Part shown: piece after piece, positions 1-7,057 of the stretch
Layout: each line of letters opens with the position of its first letter
Numbering within the stretch: the first letter of the stretch is position 1
Assembly: GCA_910584865.1 (NCBI GenBank)
Contig: CAJUCE010000050.1
Coordinates: 1 to 19,681, forward strand
Direction: 5' to 3'
DNA from: an uncultured Acetatifactor sp.
Lineage (GTDB): Bacteria > Bacillota > Clostridia > Lachnospirales > Lachnospiraceae
DNA length: 19,681 bases
Translations under genes and position numbers: made by a program
Notes under the pieces: model-generated
Databases searched by the model: none
What the model was told of the DNA's origin: nothing
Seen by the model: only the letters and a program-made list of their open reading frames with translations

Positions 1-66
1 AACTGTGACGTATACGGAGGGCAGATTGCCATGTCCCATAAAGTATACATTTTGGTAAATGCCTAA
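1..66 (+). CDS. C-terminal end of an unidentified protein (partial)
   Basis: The + strand is open from the first base to a TAA at 64-66, giving 21 residues that end in YGGQIAMSHKVYILVNA. The fragment is too short to assign to a family. Reading it as a gene end is supported by the strong hairpin that follows at 91-125 and by the convergent gene that stops at 212. An internal ATG at 31 has no convincing ribosome site (only a distant GGAGGG at about 16-21), so the protein probably begins outside the window. The reading could still be chance, because 21 open codons carry little weight. Confidence 0.35.
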   Translation, partial: NCDVYGGQIAMSHKVYILVNA

Positions 67-85
67 AAAACCCGTTCAAAGCCAT

Positions 86-125
86 TAAAAATGCCGGAAT
101 TCTCTCATTTTAAGAATTTCGGCAT
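86..125 (-). terminator. Rho-independent terminator of the thioredoxin/M64 cassette
   Basis: ATGCCGGAATTCT (91-103) pairs with AGAATTTCGGCAT (113-125), a 13-position stem with one imperfect pair and a 9-nt loop. Read on the - strand, the stem is followed by a short T run (90-87). It lies about 90 nt beyond the stop of the lipoprotein gene. It may also serve the + strand gene ending at 66, but the T tract on that side is poor. Confidence 0.75.
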
Positions 126-211
126 CTGAAAATATGCATGCTAAAATAAAATCAACTCCTTACCAGTGAGCCGACTGGAACAGCATAAAGAAACATACCC
201 TGTTCTTTTAA

Positions 212-607
212 TCAATGTCCTCCCTCTATCAAAACCCGGTGCAGGGCTTCCTCCATTTTCTCATATCCGTCAAACCACTCTTCTCCAATGATCAAAACCG
301 GCAGAGATGTCCCGTCAGGGATTCCCAAATCCTGCGCCCGTTCTTCAAAGCGCACTTTACAGGAATCCATAAAAACATTATATGTAGCGATCTCCGCATT
401 CAGCGCTTCCTTTTCTTCCGGTGAAATGCATCTGTTATACAAAGCGAAAAAATCTGCGTCCCCTTCACAGGAAGCGCAGACATTTTCATAATAAAATTCT
501 ATCTGCAAAGGTTCTTCCCCGTTACCGCAGGAGACCATTCCCAACATACCGATGATACACAACATTGCCAGACCCCTCCCGGCTTTATAACCGCACATCC
601 CTGCCAT
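212..607 (-). CDS. Small thioredoxin-like lipoprotein (CASC motif)
   Basis: A 131-residue protein starting at the ATG at 605-607, chosen because GGAGGAG lies about 7 nt upstream; the frame opens earlier, at 643, but has no ribosome site there. Residues 1-27 look like a lipoprotein signal: a basic start, the hydrophobic stretch AMLCIIGMLGMV, then SCG with the lipid-accepting Cys near residue 27. The mature part starts a thioredoxin-like fold (IEFYYENVCASC, cysteines about 44 and 47) and later has TSLPVLIIG, with the cis-proline near residue 103. Expected role: thiol-disulfide exchange on the outer face of the membrane. It is the last gene of the cassette that also encodes a membrane-anchored CGWC protein and the M64 fusion, so the peptidase system or its substrate may be the partner. 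Fold assignment is fairly secure; the partner is inferred. Confidence 0.72.
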   Translation of the reverse strand: MAGMCGYKAGRGLAMLCIIGMLGMVSCGNGEEPLQIEFYYENVCASCEGDADFFALYNRCISPEEKEALNAEIATYNVFMDSCKVRFEERAQDLGIPDGTSLPVLIIGEEWFDGYEKMEEALHRVLIEGGH

Positions 608-620
608 CTCTATTCTCCTC

Positions 621-806
621 CTATTCCAGTACCGTCTCTGCACTACGGTGCCCTATAGGGGAATGAACTTTCATCTGCAAAGTGCGCAGCTGAAAGTTCA
701 TTCCGGACACCTTCGTTTCGAGACTGTTATAAAATTTCCTATTGATATTTCTTAGCTGGACTATTCCTCTGCTGGTTTCGTCTTTTGTATCCGAAAAACG
801 GCTCAT
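621..806 (-). pseudogene. Truncated ABC-transporter ATPase: N-terminal stump only
   Basis: The frame starts with ATG overlapping the stop of the upstream thioredoxin gene (ATGA, 803-806) and has GGAGGAAGG just upstream, so it was built as a translationally coupled gene. Residues 1-35 include IVQLRNINRKFYNSLETKV, which resembles the first beta strands of LolD/MacB-type ABC ATPases (typically xIxLxNIxKxFxxxxxxVxAL). From about residue 36 the frame enters a palindrome (660-704) and stops at 621. Walker A, the signature motif and Walker B are all missing. I infer that the ATPase partner of the ABC-2 domain encoded two genes upstream was deleted down to this stump, with the palindrome at the junction. 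Alternatively it is an unrelated 61-residue peptide, which I think less likely. Confidence 0.55.
640..704. repeat. Compound palindrome (REP-like) at the end of the ATPase stump
   Basis: Three palindromic pieces lie side by side: GCAC-TACG-GTGC (640-651), CCCTATAGGG (651-660), and a long hairpin whose 19-nt arms (660-678 and 686-704) differ at one position around a 7-nt loop (AAAGTGC). The long hairpin has only weak T-rich flanks, so it is not a typical terminator. It occupies the point where the ABC ATPase reading stops resembling its family. The layout suggests a repetitive extragenic palindrome or a deletion scar. Confidence 0.65.
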
Positions 807-1396
807 CTGCCTTCCTCCGCAATCCGCTCCATATAGCCGGACAAAGTCTGCTTCAAATCCCGAACTTCCTCCTCTGTCCAGTAGTCTTCCGGCTCTGTCA
901 GGCCATGGGTATCCTTTGAGGTCTCATAATCATTTCCGATCAGTTTTCCGTTTATATGGAAAGAAACATTTGGCACATAAATCCACTGTTCCCCTGTTTC
1001 GGTATATTGAAGATGACCGTCTAACAGGGCAATCAGCTCATAGTATTTATCCATGTCGTTTTCTTTTACTTCCTTTGTATTGCAGTACCATATCTCCCGG
1101 ATCCCCTTCTCACGGGCTGTCTCGTTCAAATAGGGCACATAGGCCTGGCACCAGCCGCATTCCGGATAGCCCAGATATACGATGCCTGTTCCGCTTTCCA
1201 TGAGATCCAAAACCTGCTCCACGCTCTTGTATACAAAGATATTGTCCTGTCCGACCTGTTCGTACTCCTCCGCAAACCGCGCAGCGTCGCCGGAATTCTT
1301 ACCTGTGGCAAACCTCCATATCAAACAGACAACTGAAATCAGAACAGCCGCACCCAAAATAATAAAAACCACTTTCTTTCCCACTGTTTTTTTCAT
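803..1396 (-). CDS. Membrane-anchored thioredoxin-fold protein (CGWC)
   Basis: A 197-residue protein from the ATG at 1394-1396, preceded by GGAGTGG at 8-nt spacing. An earlier ATG at 1429 overlaps the upstream stop (ATGA) but has a weak ribosome site. Residues 9-29 form one membrane segment (VVFIILGAAVLISVVCLIW), leaving the rest outside the cytoplasm. The region around residue 72 reads IVYLGYPECGWCQAY, a thioredoxin active site with cysteines near 80 and 83, and WIYVPNVSFHINGKLIG carries the expected proline. Typical CGWC/CGxC proteins of this type (TlpA/PedC/bacteriocin-accessory group) exchange disulfides or support secretion of disulfide-containing peptides. It sits between the M64 fusion and the ABC ATPase stump, which suggests a common extracytoplasmic process. 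The fold is secure; the substrate is unknown. Confidence 0.78.
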   Translation of the reverse strand: MKKTVGKKVVFIILGAAVLISVVCLIWRFATGKNSGDAARFAEEYEQVGQDNIFVYKSVEQVLDLMESGTGIVYLGYPECGWCQAYVPYLNETAREKGIREIWYCNTKEVKENDMDKYYELIALLDGHLQYTETGEQWIYVPNVSFHINGKLIGNDYETSKDTHGLTEPEDYWTEEEVRDLKQTLSGYMERIAEEGR

Positions 1397-1425
1397 GTGA
1401 TATCCACTCCAATCTTCTGTACAGC

Positions 1426-3480
1426 TCATTTTTCATCTGTATTTTTCGATTTATGTAGCTTCCACACAATCCACACCGAGATTCCGGCAAAAAGAGGCAT
1501 CACGGAAAGCCAGAATACCTTTGCGGAACTTAACTTTATCTCATAGGATACCTTCAGGCTGCAGGGATCATAGAAAAAATTTACGGTCTGGTAACCGGCA
1601 AATTGAGCTTCCACAAAATATGTTCCCGCCCTGCCGGGCACTTCGTCCATAACTCTTCCGTTTTCGTCATAATATTTCAGTATTAAAAGATTCTCCGGAA
1701 TCTGATCGCTCTCAAGTGTTTTGAACTTCTTGCGGACTTTAAAATACTCCCTCATATCGGTTCCCGTCTCAGATTCGCGGATTTCTTCTCCGAGGCTGCT
1801 GAAAAGCAATCTCCCTCCGGCACAGTATTTGCAGATATTCTCCCGCAGCGCATCCTCACACACTAGGCAAAATCTGTCTGTATCCGAAGCACGCATAATG
1901 CATTTCATGCTGGGATGACACCACCTGCTGTTATAAGTACACGCATAGACGCTGATATCATCCTCTCCTATATACTTTGCCCATCTGACCCTTTGCGGAT
2001 CAGACTCCTGCGTCATATTAGGCGCTTCATAGAAATTGTTATATCCTTTCCGATCATATTCATCTGCAAGTCCTGCCACGGCATGTCCCAGTTCATGGGG
2101 CAGCGCTCCCGTGTCCAGTGTTGTCAGAACGGTATTTCCTGAGGAATGGAAATACGCCGTTCCCCTTTTCACATCGGAATTGACAATAATACCGCAAAAA
2201 TCAGCCGCAGGCAAAAACTGCCGCCTCAGATCACATACCTTCTGATCCCCTTCCTGGGAAAGTCCTAACTTCCATGCCTGCCCGCCTCCCCAAAAGGAAG
2301 TTCCGAAGAAGGTATCCCGAGAGTCTTGTTTCGCCTGCTCCCAGGTCGCCGCCCCGTCTCCTTTGATCCCGGACTGTGCGGAGATCGTGCCAAGCGCATA
2401 TATTTTTGTCACATCGCCAAATTCATCATAAGGAGAAATGCTCATAAGTCTGGATATAAGATTGTCAACCCCACTGAAAAAGTCTCCCTGCTCCTTTTCT
2501 GTAAATCCTTCTGCCATCAGCAAAAGCACAAAGGCATCCTCGTCGTCAAGATTTCTGTCTCCGTAGACAAGCCGCAGCTCACCTACGTTTTCCACAGGCG
2601 GCCGATTCCCCTGAGACATTGTATTTTCAGCAGCCAAGCTCACGGCCTGTCTGCTGAATAGAAATATAACGGCTATCGCTGCAAATATCTGCGCCGTTCT
2701 CCCAAGCCCTGCAAAAAGCCTTCCTGTTTTCCTGTATGACCCGGTCTGCATTTTCCCCCGGCGAAAAGCATAATATGCAATTGCCAAAGCCACTATTCCC
2801 GCATAAACCCCCGGCACAAATAAAAGGTAAAAATCATAGGTCAGAAAATTCGCCCTGCCCCTATAATTTCCAAACTCCATAAGAGCGGTCCACGGACCTG
2901 CCACAGAGATTATGCTATTTATCTGATGAAGTCTCAAGTCCAGGAAAATTTCAAGAACCAGAACACCAAAAGAGAGCGCAAATGCCCAAAATTTTCTGCG
3001 CACCAACACTCCTATCAGGAAAAACACTGCCATATAAATCCAGTAGATAAGTATATTGCAGAACAAAACAACGGTTACCTGCAGTGGATAATGAGAAAAA
3101 TATCCGCTGCCGATACCGTTTCTGACAGAACAAAATAGAGTCAAGACCGCTGTATAAAACAGACAAAGAGAGGTTGAAAGACTGAACAGCCCCATAACCT
3201 TTGCGGCAAAATACCGGCCTCTTTTTATTTCGGCGGCAGCCCTTGCCGCTCTGCCGTTTTGATATTCTCCGGCAACCTGTCCTGCCGCGATGACGGCAAA
3301 CAGAATCAGCGGCATATTTCCCCAATAGCTGCATCCAATAAACAAAGCCATGTAACCGGTACAATCCGAAGACATCGCCGCAATAACCGCTCCGGCCAGA
3401 AAGAACAGGAAGACAATTCTCACAGACCATGCATGTGCAAGCTTGCCCCACTCTCTCAAAAATTGCTCTCTCATACTCAT
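1426..3480 (-). CDS. ABC-2-type membrane domain fused to an M64-like zinc peptidase
   Basis: A 684-residue protein from the ATG at 3478-3480 (AGGAGG, 5-nt spacing); the frame extends 11 codons upstream without a ribosome site. Residues 1-280 carry about seven hydrophobic segments. The start (REQFLREWGKLAHAWSVRI...) and the loop GEYQNGRAARAAAEIKRGR resemble ABC-2 permeases of the GldF/antibiotic-exporter kind. Residues from about 300 to 555 resemble the M64 (IgA-peptidase-like) family: RLVYGDRNLDDEDAFVLLLM... then ALPHELGHAVAGLADEYD, with zinc-ligand histidines near 462 and 466, catalytic Glu near 463, and the DEY that follows in M64 proteins. A cysteine-rich stretch (about 515-560) and a beta-rich domain come next. 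A last membrane segment (about 652-672) ends in a basic tail, so the peptidase should face outward. ABC-2 and M64 units are normally separate proteins. The gene lies 77 nt after prfA, and its stop overlaps a possible start of the next gene. Confidence 0.8.
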   Translation of the reverse strand: MSMREQFLREWGKLAHAWSVRIVFLFFLAGAVIAAMSSDCTGYMALFIGCSYWGNMPLILFAVIAAGQVAGEYQNGRAARAAAEIKRGRYFAAKVMGLFSLSTSLCLFYTAVLTLFCSVRNGIGSGYFSHYPLQVTVVLFCNILIYWIYMAVFFLIGVLVRRKFWAFALSFGVLVLEIFLDLRLHQINSIISVAGPWTALMEFGNYRGRANFLTYDFYLLFVPGVYAGIVALAIAYYAFRRGKMQTGSYRKTGRLFAGLGRTAQIFAAIAVIFLFSRQAVSLAAENTMSQGNRPPVENVGELRLVYGDRNLDDEDAFVLLLMAEGFTEKEQGDFFSGVDNLISRLMSISPYDEFGDVTKIYALGTISAQSGIKGDGAATWEQAKQDSRDTFFGTSFWGGGQAWKLGLSQEGDQKVCDLRRQFLPAADFCGIIVNSDVKRGTAYFHSSGNTVLTTLDTGALPHELGHAVAGLADEYDRKGYNNFYEAPNMTQESDPQRVRWAKYIGEDDISVYACTYNSRWCHPSMKCIMRASDTDRFCLVCEDALRENICKYCAGGRLLFSSLGEEIRESETGTDMREYFKVRKKFKTLESDQIPENLLILKYYDENGRVMDEVPGRAGTYFVEAQFAGYQTVNFFYDPCSLKVSYEIKLSSAKVFWLSVMPLFAGISVWIVWKLHKSKNTDEK

Positions 3481-3499
3481 ACGAGCCTCCTGACAAATA

Positions 3500-3586
3500 T
3501 CTCCCATCTTCACTGGCTTAGGGGCTTGACCACTTCGCTCGAACGACCAGGCGTCTTCTAGGCTTCTCCCATCTTTACTAGCTTAG
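3500..3586. repeat. Short direct repeat of the prfA 3' end
   Basis: The 22 nt at 3565-3586, which encode the last residues of release factor 1 (AKLVKMGE), recur at 3500-3521 with two mismatches, 65 nt further along and just before the M64-fusion start. The copy is why the upstream reading of that gene contains VKMG-like codons. It looks like a small duplication or recombination scar at the junction of prfA and the cassette. Confidence 0.6.
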
Positions 3587-4634
3587 CCGCCTGGTCGGCG
3601 GAGATGCAGGCATCGAGGATTTCCTGAATATCTCCGTTCATCACCTTGTCCAGCTTGTAAATGGTCAGGCCGATACGGTGATCCGTGACACGTCCCTGGG
3701 GGAAATTATAGGTACGGATCTTTTCGGAACGATCCCCCGTACCGATCTGGCTGCGGCGCATCTCGGCCTCTGCGTCGTGTCTCTGCTGCTGCTCGATATC
3801 ATAGAGCTTGGATTTCAGCAAAGCAAATGCCTTCGCTTTATTTTGAAGCTGGGATTTCTCGGTCTGGCTGTACACCACAATTCCCGTAGGATAATGTGTC
3901 AGACGCACTGCAGAATCCGTAGTATTTACACATTGTCCTCCGTTGCCGGAAGCCCGCATGACATCCACCCGGATTTCTTTTTCATCGATCACGATATCGA
4001 TATCCTCATCCACCTCAGGCATAACCGCCACACTGATGGTAGATGTATGAATCCGTCCGCCGCTCTCCGTCTCCGGCACCCGCTGTACCCGATGAACCCC
4101 GCTTTCATATTTCATTTTAGAATAAGCGCCCTGCCCTGTAATCACAAACTGTACTTCCTTCATGCCGCCTATACCGATCTCGTCCACATTCAGCGTCTCC
4201 ACCTTCCACCGCTGGCTTTCTGCATAATGCACGTACATCCGGAAAATCTCTGCCGCAAAAAGCGCCGCCTCATCCCCGCCGGCTCCCGCACGGATCTCTA
4301 CAATTACATTTTTATCATCATTGGGATCCTTGGGCAAAAGCAGGATCTTTAACTCCTGTTCCAGCTCTTCCGCACGCTTTCTGCCCTCGTTTAAGGTCTC
4401 CTTGATCATATCCCGCATTTCTTCATCGCTCTCCTCTTCCAACATGGCAAGAGAATCTTCGATGTCCTGCTTACATTTCTTATACTCCGTATATGCATTT
4501 ACAATAGGAGTCAAATCACTCTGCTCCTTCATCAGCTTGCGAAAACGCTCCTGATTCCCTGTCACCGTCGGCTCATGAAGCTCCCCCATAATCTCTTCAA
4601 AGCGAATCAGTAAATCTTCCAATCTGTCAAACAT
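3558..4634 (-). CDS. prfA: Peptide chain release factor 1
   Basis: A 358-residue class-I release factor for UAA and UAG codons. The start chosen is the ATG at 4632-4634 (MFDRLEDLL), preceded by GAGGAAA; this matches the usual family length, whereas an ATG 12 nt upstream lacks a ribosome site. The codon-recognition tripeptide is PET (about 187-189) in HRVQRVPETESGGRIHTS. The peptidyl-transferase motif is GGQ (about 232-234) in GNGGQCVNTTDSAVRLTH. Cys follows GGQ where many bacteria have His, which I regard as ordinary for Clostridia. The GGQ glutamine is the methylation target of PrmC, encoded immediately upstream; the two genes are 54 nt apart and probably co-transcribed. Complete and intact. 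Confidence 0.97.
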   Translation of the reverse strand: MFDRLEDLLIRFEEIMGELHEPTVTGNQERFRKLMKEQSDLTPIVNAYTEYKKCKQDIEDSLAMLEEESDEEMRDMIKETLNEGRKRAEELEQELKILLLPKDPNDDKNVIVEIRAGAGGDEAALFAAEIFRMYVHYAESQRWKVETLNVDEIGIGGMKEVQFVITGQGAYSKMKYESGVHRVQRVPETESGGRIHTSTISVAVMPEVDEDIDIVIDEKEIRVDVMRASGNGGQCVNTTDSAVRLTHYPTGIVVYSQTEKSQLQNKAKAFALLKSKLYDIEQQQRHDAEAEMRRSQIGTGDRSEKIRTYNFPQGRVTDHRIGLTIYKLDKVMNGDIQEILDACISADQAAKLVKMGEA

Positions 4635-4688
4635 ATATTTCCTCACATTCTGCCGTATATATGGATTTGTGTATCTCTTTCCTCCGCT

Positions 4689-5618
4689 TTACTGGCATAT
4701 CTCAAAACCTCTTGTTCCGTACACGACTCTGTCCAGCCCGGAATAATCCTTCACTGCATGGATCTCCAGAAAACCGGCCTGCTCCATCAATGTTGTAACA
4801 GACTCTCTCTGATCATATCCGATCTCCAGAAAGAGCATTCCGCCGCCGAATAAATGCTTTTTGCTTCCTTCAATGATACGGCGGTAAAAATACAGCCCAT
4901 CCTTTCCGCCGTCCAAAGCAGACCGCGGCTCATACTCCCGCACCTCCGGCATCAGTGTATCGATCACCTCGCTGCAGATATAGGGCGGATTGGACACTAT
5001 GATATCAAATTTGTCCGAAATCTGCTCATACAAATCGCTTTTTATAAAACGAATACGGTCTGTAATCGCTTCCTCACCGGGCTTCTCCTCCAATATTTTC
5101 GGCCCGAAGAAGCCTTGCTGTCCTCCGTCCGACGCCGCTGCGCCCAGCAGCCTCTCCGCATTCCGCCGCGCCATCACAAGGGCCTCTTCCGAGATATCCG
5201 CTCCCACCCCCCGGCAATTGTTGGAATAATGGAGCAAGCTGATCAAAATACAACCGGATCCGGTACACATATCCAGCACTGCCATACCATCATGCAGATT
5301 CCGCAGTACCTCCTCCGCCAAAATCTCCGTATCCTGTCTGGGAATCAGCACATGCCTGTCCACCTGAAACTCCAGGCCCATAAATTCCTGCACTTCGGTC
5401 AAATACTGCAGCGGAACCCGCTCCCTGCGCTGCCCGATGAGAATATTATATGCAGACACCTGATTCCCGTCTACCTCTCTGTCTCCATGAACCAGCAGAT
5501 CATTGCGTCCCGTTTTGCAGACGAATTCCAACAGCAGCCTTGCCTCCAGCTCTGCCTCCGCTACCCCTGCATCAAGCAGTCTCCCCTTCCCCTGAAGGTA
5601 TAATTCTCCATAGGTCAT
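4689..5618 (-). CDS. prmC: Release factor glutamine methyltransferase
   Basis: A 309-residue SAM-dependent N5-glutamine methyltransferase that modifies the GGQ motif of release factors. A helical N-terminal substrate-binding domain (about 1-90) leads into VLIPRQDTEILAEEVL. The SAM-binding motif follows as VLDMCTGSGCILISLL (about 114-129), and the catalytic NPPY is at 210-213 (IVSNPPYICSEVI). AGGAG at 8-nt spacing supports the start at 5618. Residues about 159-188 (GAAASDGGQQGFFGPKILEE...) form an extra loop beyond the usual ~280-residue length, placed between the SAM-binding part and the NPPY strand. It is followed by prfA, the usual partner. Confidence 0.96.
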   Translation of the reverse strand: MTYGELYLQGKGRLLDAGVAEAELEARLLLEFVCKTGRNDLLVHGDREVDGNQVSAYNILIGQRRERVPLQYLTEVQEFMGLEFQVDRHVLIPRQDTEILAEEVLRNLHDGMAVLDMCTGSGCILISLLHYSNNCRGVGADISEEALVMARRNAERLLGAAASDGGQQGFFGPKILEEKPGEEAITDRIRFIKSDLYEQISDKFDIIVSNPPYICSEVIDTLMPEVREYEPRSALDGGKDGLYFYRRIIEGSKKHLFGGGMLFLEIGYDQRESVTTLMEQAGFLEIHAVKDYSGLDRVVYGTRGFEICQ

Positions 5619-5707
5619 GGCACGTACTCCTTCTTGCCGCCCCAGCCGTCCTTTTGCCGATAAGGTTTACGGCTTCTTTCGTTCGGCTCATTCACCACAT
5701 TCTGCAT

Positions 5708-6658
5708 TCACGAAGCGTCATTTCCTTCCTCCGGCGCATATCCGAACTGCTCCTTCTGATACTTTCTCCAGTCAAATACCGCTTCCACGGAAGCTATTGC
5801 CACTTCCACCATATCTCTGTCCGGTTCCTTCGTTGTCATACGCTGAATCGCCATCCCCGGCGCAGAAATCAATCGGATCAGGAAAAAATCCGTCCGGCCG
5901 GCCAGGCGGATGATCTCGTATGAAATACCGGCCACCACAGGCATCAACAATATCCGCAGACCCACACGGGCTGCAGGGTTCTCCACGCGTATAAAGAAAA
6001 ATAAAATAATGCTGACAAAAAATACAAAGAATAAAAAGCTGGTACCGCATCTCTTGTGAAGCCTGGAACTGCGCATGGCATTATCCACCGTCAGCGCCCT
6101 GCCTTTCTCTATACAGTTGATGCACTTATGTTCTGCTCCATGATAGCGGTACAGCCGCCGTATATCTTTCATAAGGCTGATTGCACTCACATAGAGAACA
6201 AAAATCAAAATGCGGACCACCCCTTCAATGATAGCGATCAAAGATTGATTCATCAACCTTCCATTCAACAGAGATGCCAGGTAATAGGGCAATACAATGA
6301 AACCCCCCACCGCAAGCACCAGTGAAATACAGGTCACCAGCACACTCATCATCTTATCGCCGATACCGTTCTTCTCCGGCTGTATCTCCCCTTCTTCCTC
6401 ATAAAAGGATGCGGAATAATTCAGGCATCTCATCCCCAGAATCAGGGAGTCTATAAAATTAAATACACCCCGGATGAATGGAATCTCCTTTATCTTGCTG
6501 CTTCCCAGAATGCCTGTATAATTGTCGATCTCTACTGAGATCCCGCCGTCAGGCCGTCTGACGGCGACAGCATATTTATCCTTATTTTTCATCATAACGC
6601 CTTCCAGAACAGCCTGCCCGCCGATTCCGGAATAACAGCTGCGTCTTTTTCCTGCCAT
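5708..6658 (-). CDS. yqhQ: DUF1385 membrane protein, YqhQ family
   Basis: A 316-residue protein with AGGAGG 6 nt before its ATG. The N-terminal GIGGQAVLEGVMMKN followed by VRRPDGG is the DUF1385 signature. Hydrophobic segments lie at roughly 100-130, 135-160, 205-225 and 228-250, and the motif YHGAEHKCINCIEKG between the middle pairs is also characteristic (conserved His, Glu and two Cys). The molecular function of this family is not established. Its place between rpmE and prmC is the conserved clostridial order. A terminator separates it from rpmE, so it needs its own promoter or read-through; I saw no strong promoter in the 79-nt gap. Confidence 0.92.
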   Translation of the reverse strand: MAGKRRSCYSGIGGQAVLEGVMMKNKDKYAVAVRRPDGGISVEIDNYTGILGSSKIKEIPFIRGVFNFIDSLILGMRCLNYSASFYEEEGEIQPEKNGIGDKMMSVLVTCISLVLAVGGFIVLPYYLASLLNGRLMNQSLIAIIEGVVRILIFVLYVSAISLMKDIRRLYRYHGAEHKCINCIEKGRALTVDNAMRSSRLHKRCGTSFLFFVFFVSIILFFFIRVENPAARVGLRILLMPVVAGISYEIIRLAGRTDFFLIRLISAPGMAIQRMTTKEPDRDMVEVAIASVEAVFDWRKYQKEQFGYAPEEGNDAS

Positions 6659-6694
6659 AATGCGCCTCCTAAAATCCTCCGTTCTTATAAGGTG

Positions 6695-6727
6695 AAAAAG
6701 GTTGAGATACCAAGCACCTCAACCTTT
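6695..6727 (-). terminator. Rho-independent terminator of rpmE
   Basis: AAAGGTTGAG (6697-6706) and CTCAACCTTT (6718-6727) form a perfect 10-bp stem with an 11-nt loop. Read on the - strand the stem runs into a T run. It begins 10 nt after the rpmE stop codon and would insulate the ribosomal protein message from yqhQ-prmC-prfA. Confidence 0.85.
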
Positions 6728-6737
6728 CCTGCGATTC

Positions 6738-6938
6738 CTATTTAACGCCGTATTTCCTGTTGAACTTCTCAATACGTCCATCAGCCCTTGCCGTCTTCTG
6801 CTGGCCGGTGTAGAACGAATGACACTTGGAACAGACCTCTACATGAATCTCGGGCTTCGTGGAACCTGTCACGAAAGTGTTCCCGCAGTTACAGGTCACT
6901 GTTGCCTGATAGTACTTGGGATGGATTCCTTCTTTCAT
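6738..6938 (-). CDS. rpmE: Large-subunit ribosomal protein L31 (zinc-binding type)
   Basis: A 66-residue protein starting MKEGIHPKYYQ at the ATG at 6936-6938, with GAGGTG 6 nt upstream. The frame extends 16 codons further but without a ribosome site, and L31 starts at this Met. The two pairs CNC (about residues 16-18) and CSKC (about 37-40) are the zinc ligands of the C+ form, the form used when zinc is available. The ending IEKFNRKYG is typical. It has its own promoter (7021-7049) and terminator, and so is expressed separately from rho. Confidence 0.97.
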   Translation of the reverse strand: MKEGIHPKYYQATVTCNCGNTFVTGSTKPEIHVEVCSKCHSFYTGQQKTARADGRIEKFNRKYGVK

Positions 6939-7020
6939 TGTATTCACCTCTTCTATAATCATTACAGCCTTATTTGTCGTTCGCATCCGTACTGCTTATG
7001 GAACCACAAACAGCGGTATT

Positions 7021-7049
7021 ATTGTAGCACATAGCCGGCACAGTTGCAA
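7021..7049 (-). promoter_or_regulatory. Sigma-A-type promoter of rpmE
   Basis: On the - strand TTGCAA (7049-7044) and TACAAT (7026-7021) are separated by exactly 17 bp. Transcription would start near 7014, leaving a ~76-nt leader before rpmE. It lies in the gap after the rho stop codon. Confidence 0.6.
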
Positions 7050-7057
7050 GTCCTATT

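Noticed and set aside
660..704. The 19-bp hairpin as a rho-independent terminator
   Set aside because: No T run follows on either strand, and a gene with a good ribosome site starts about 50 nt further on in the same direction.
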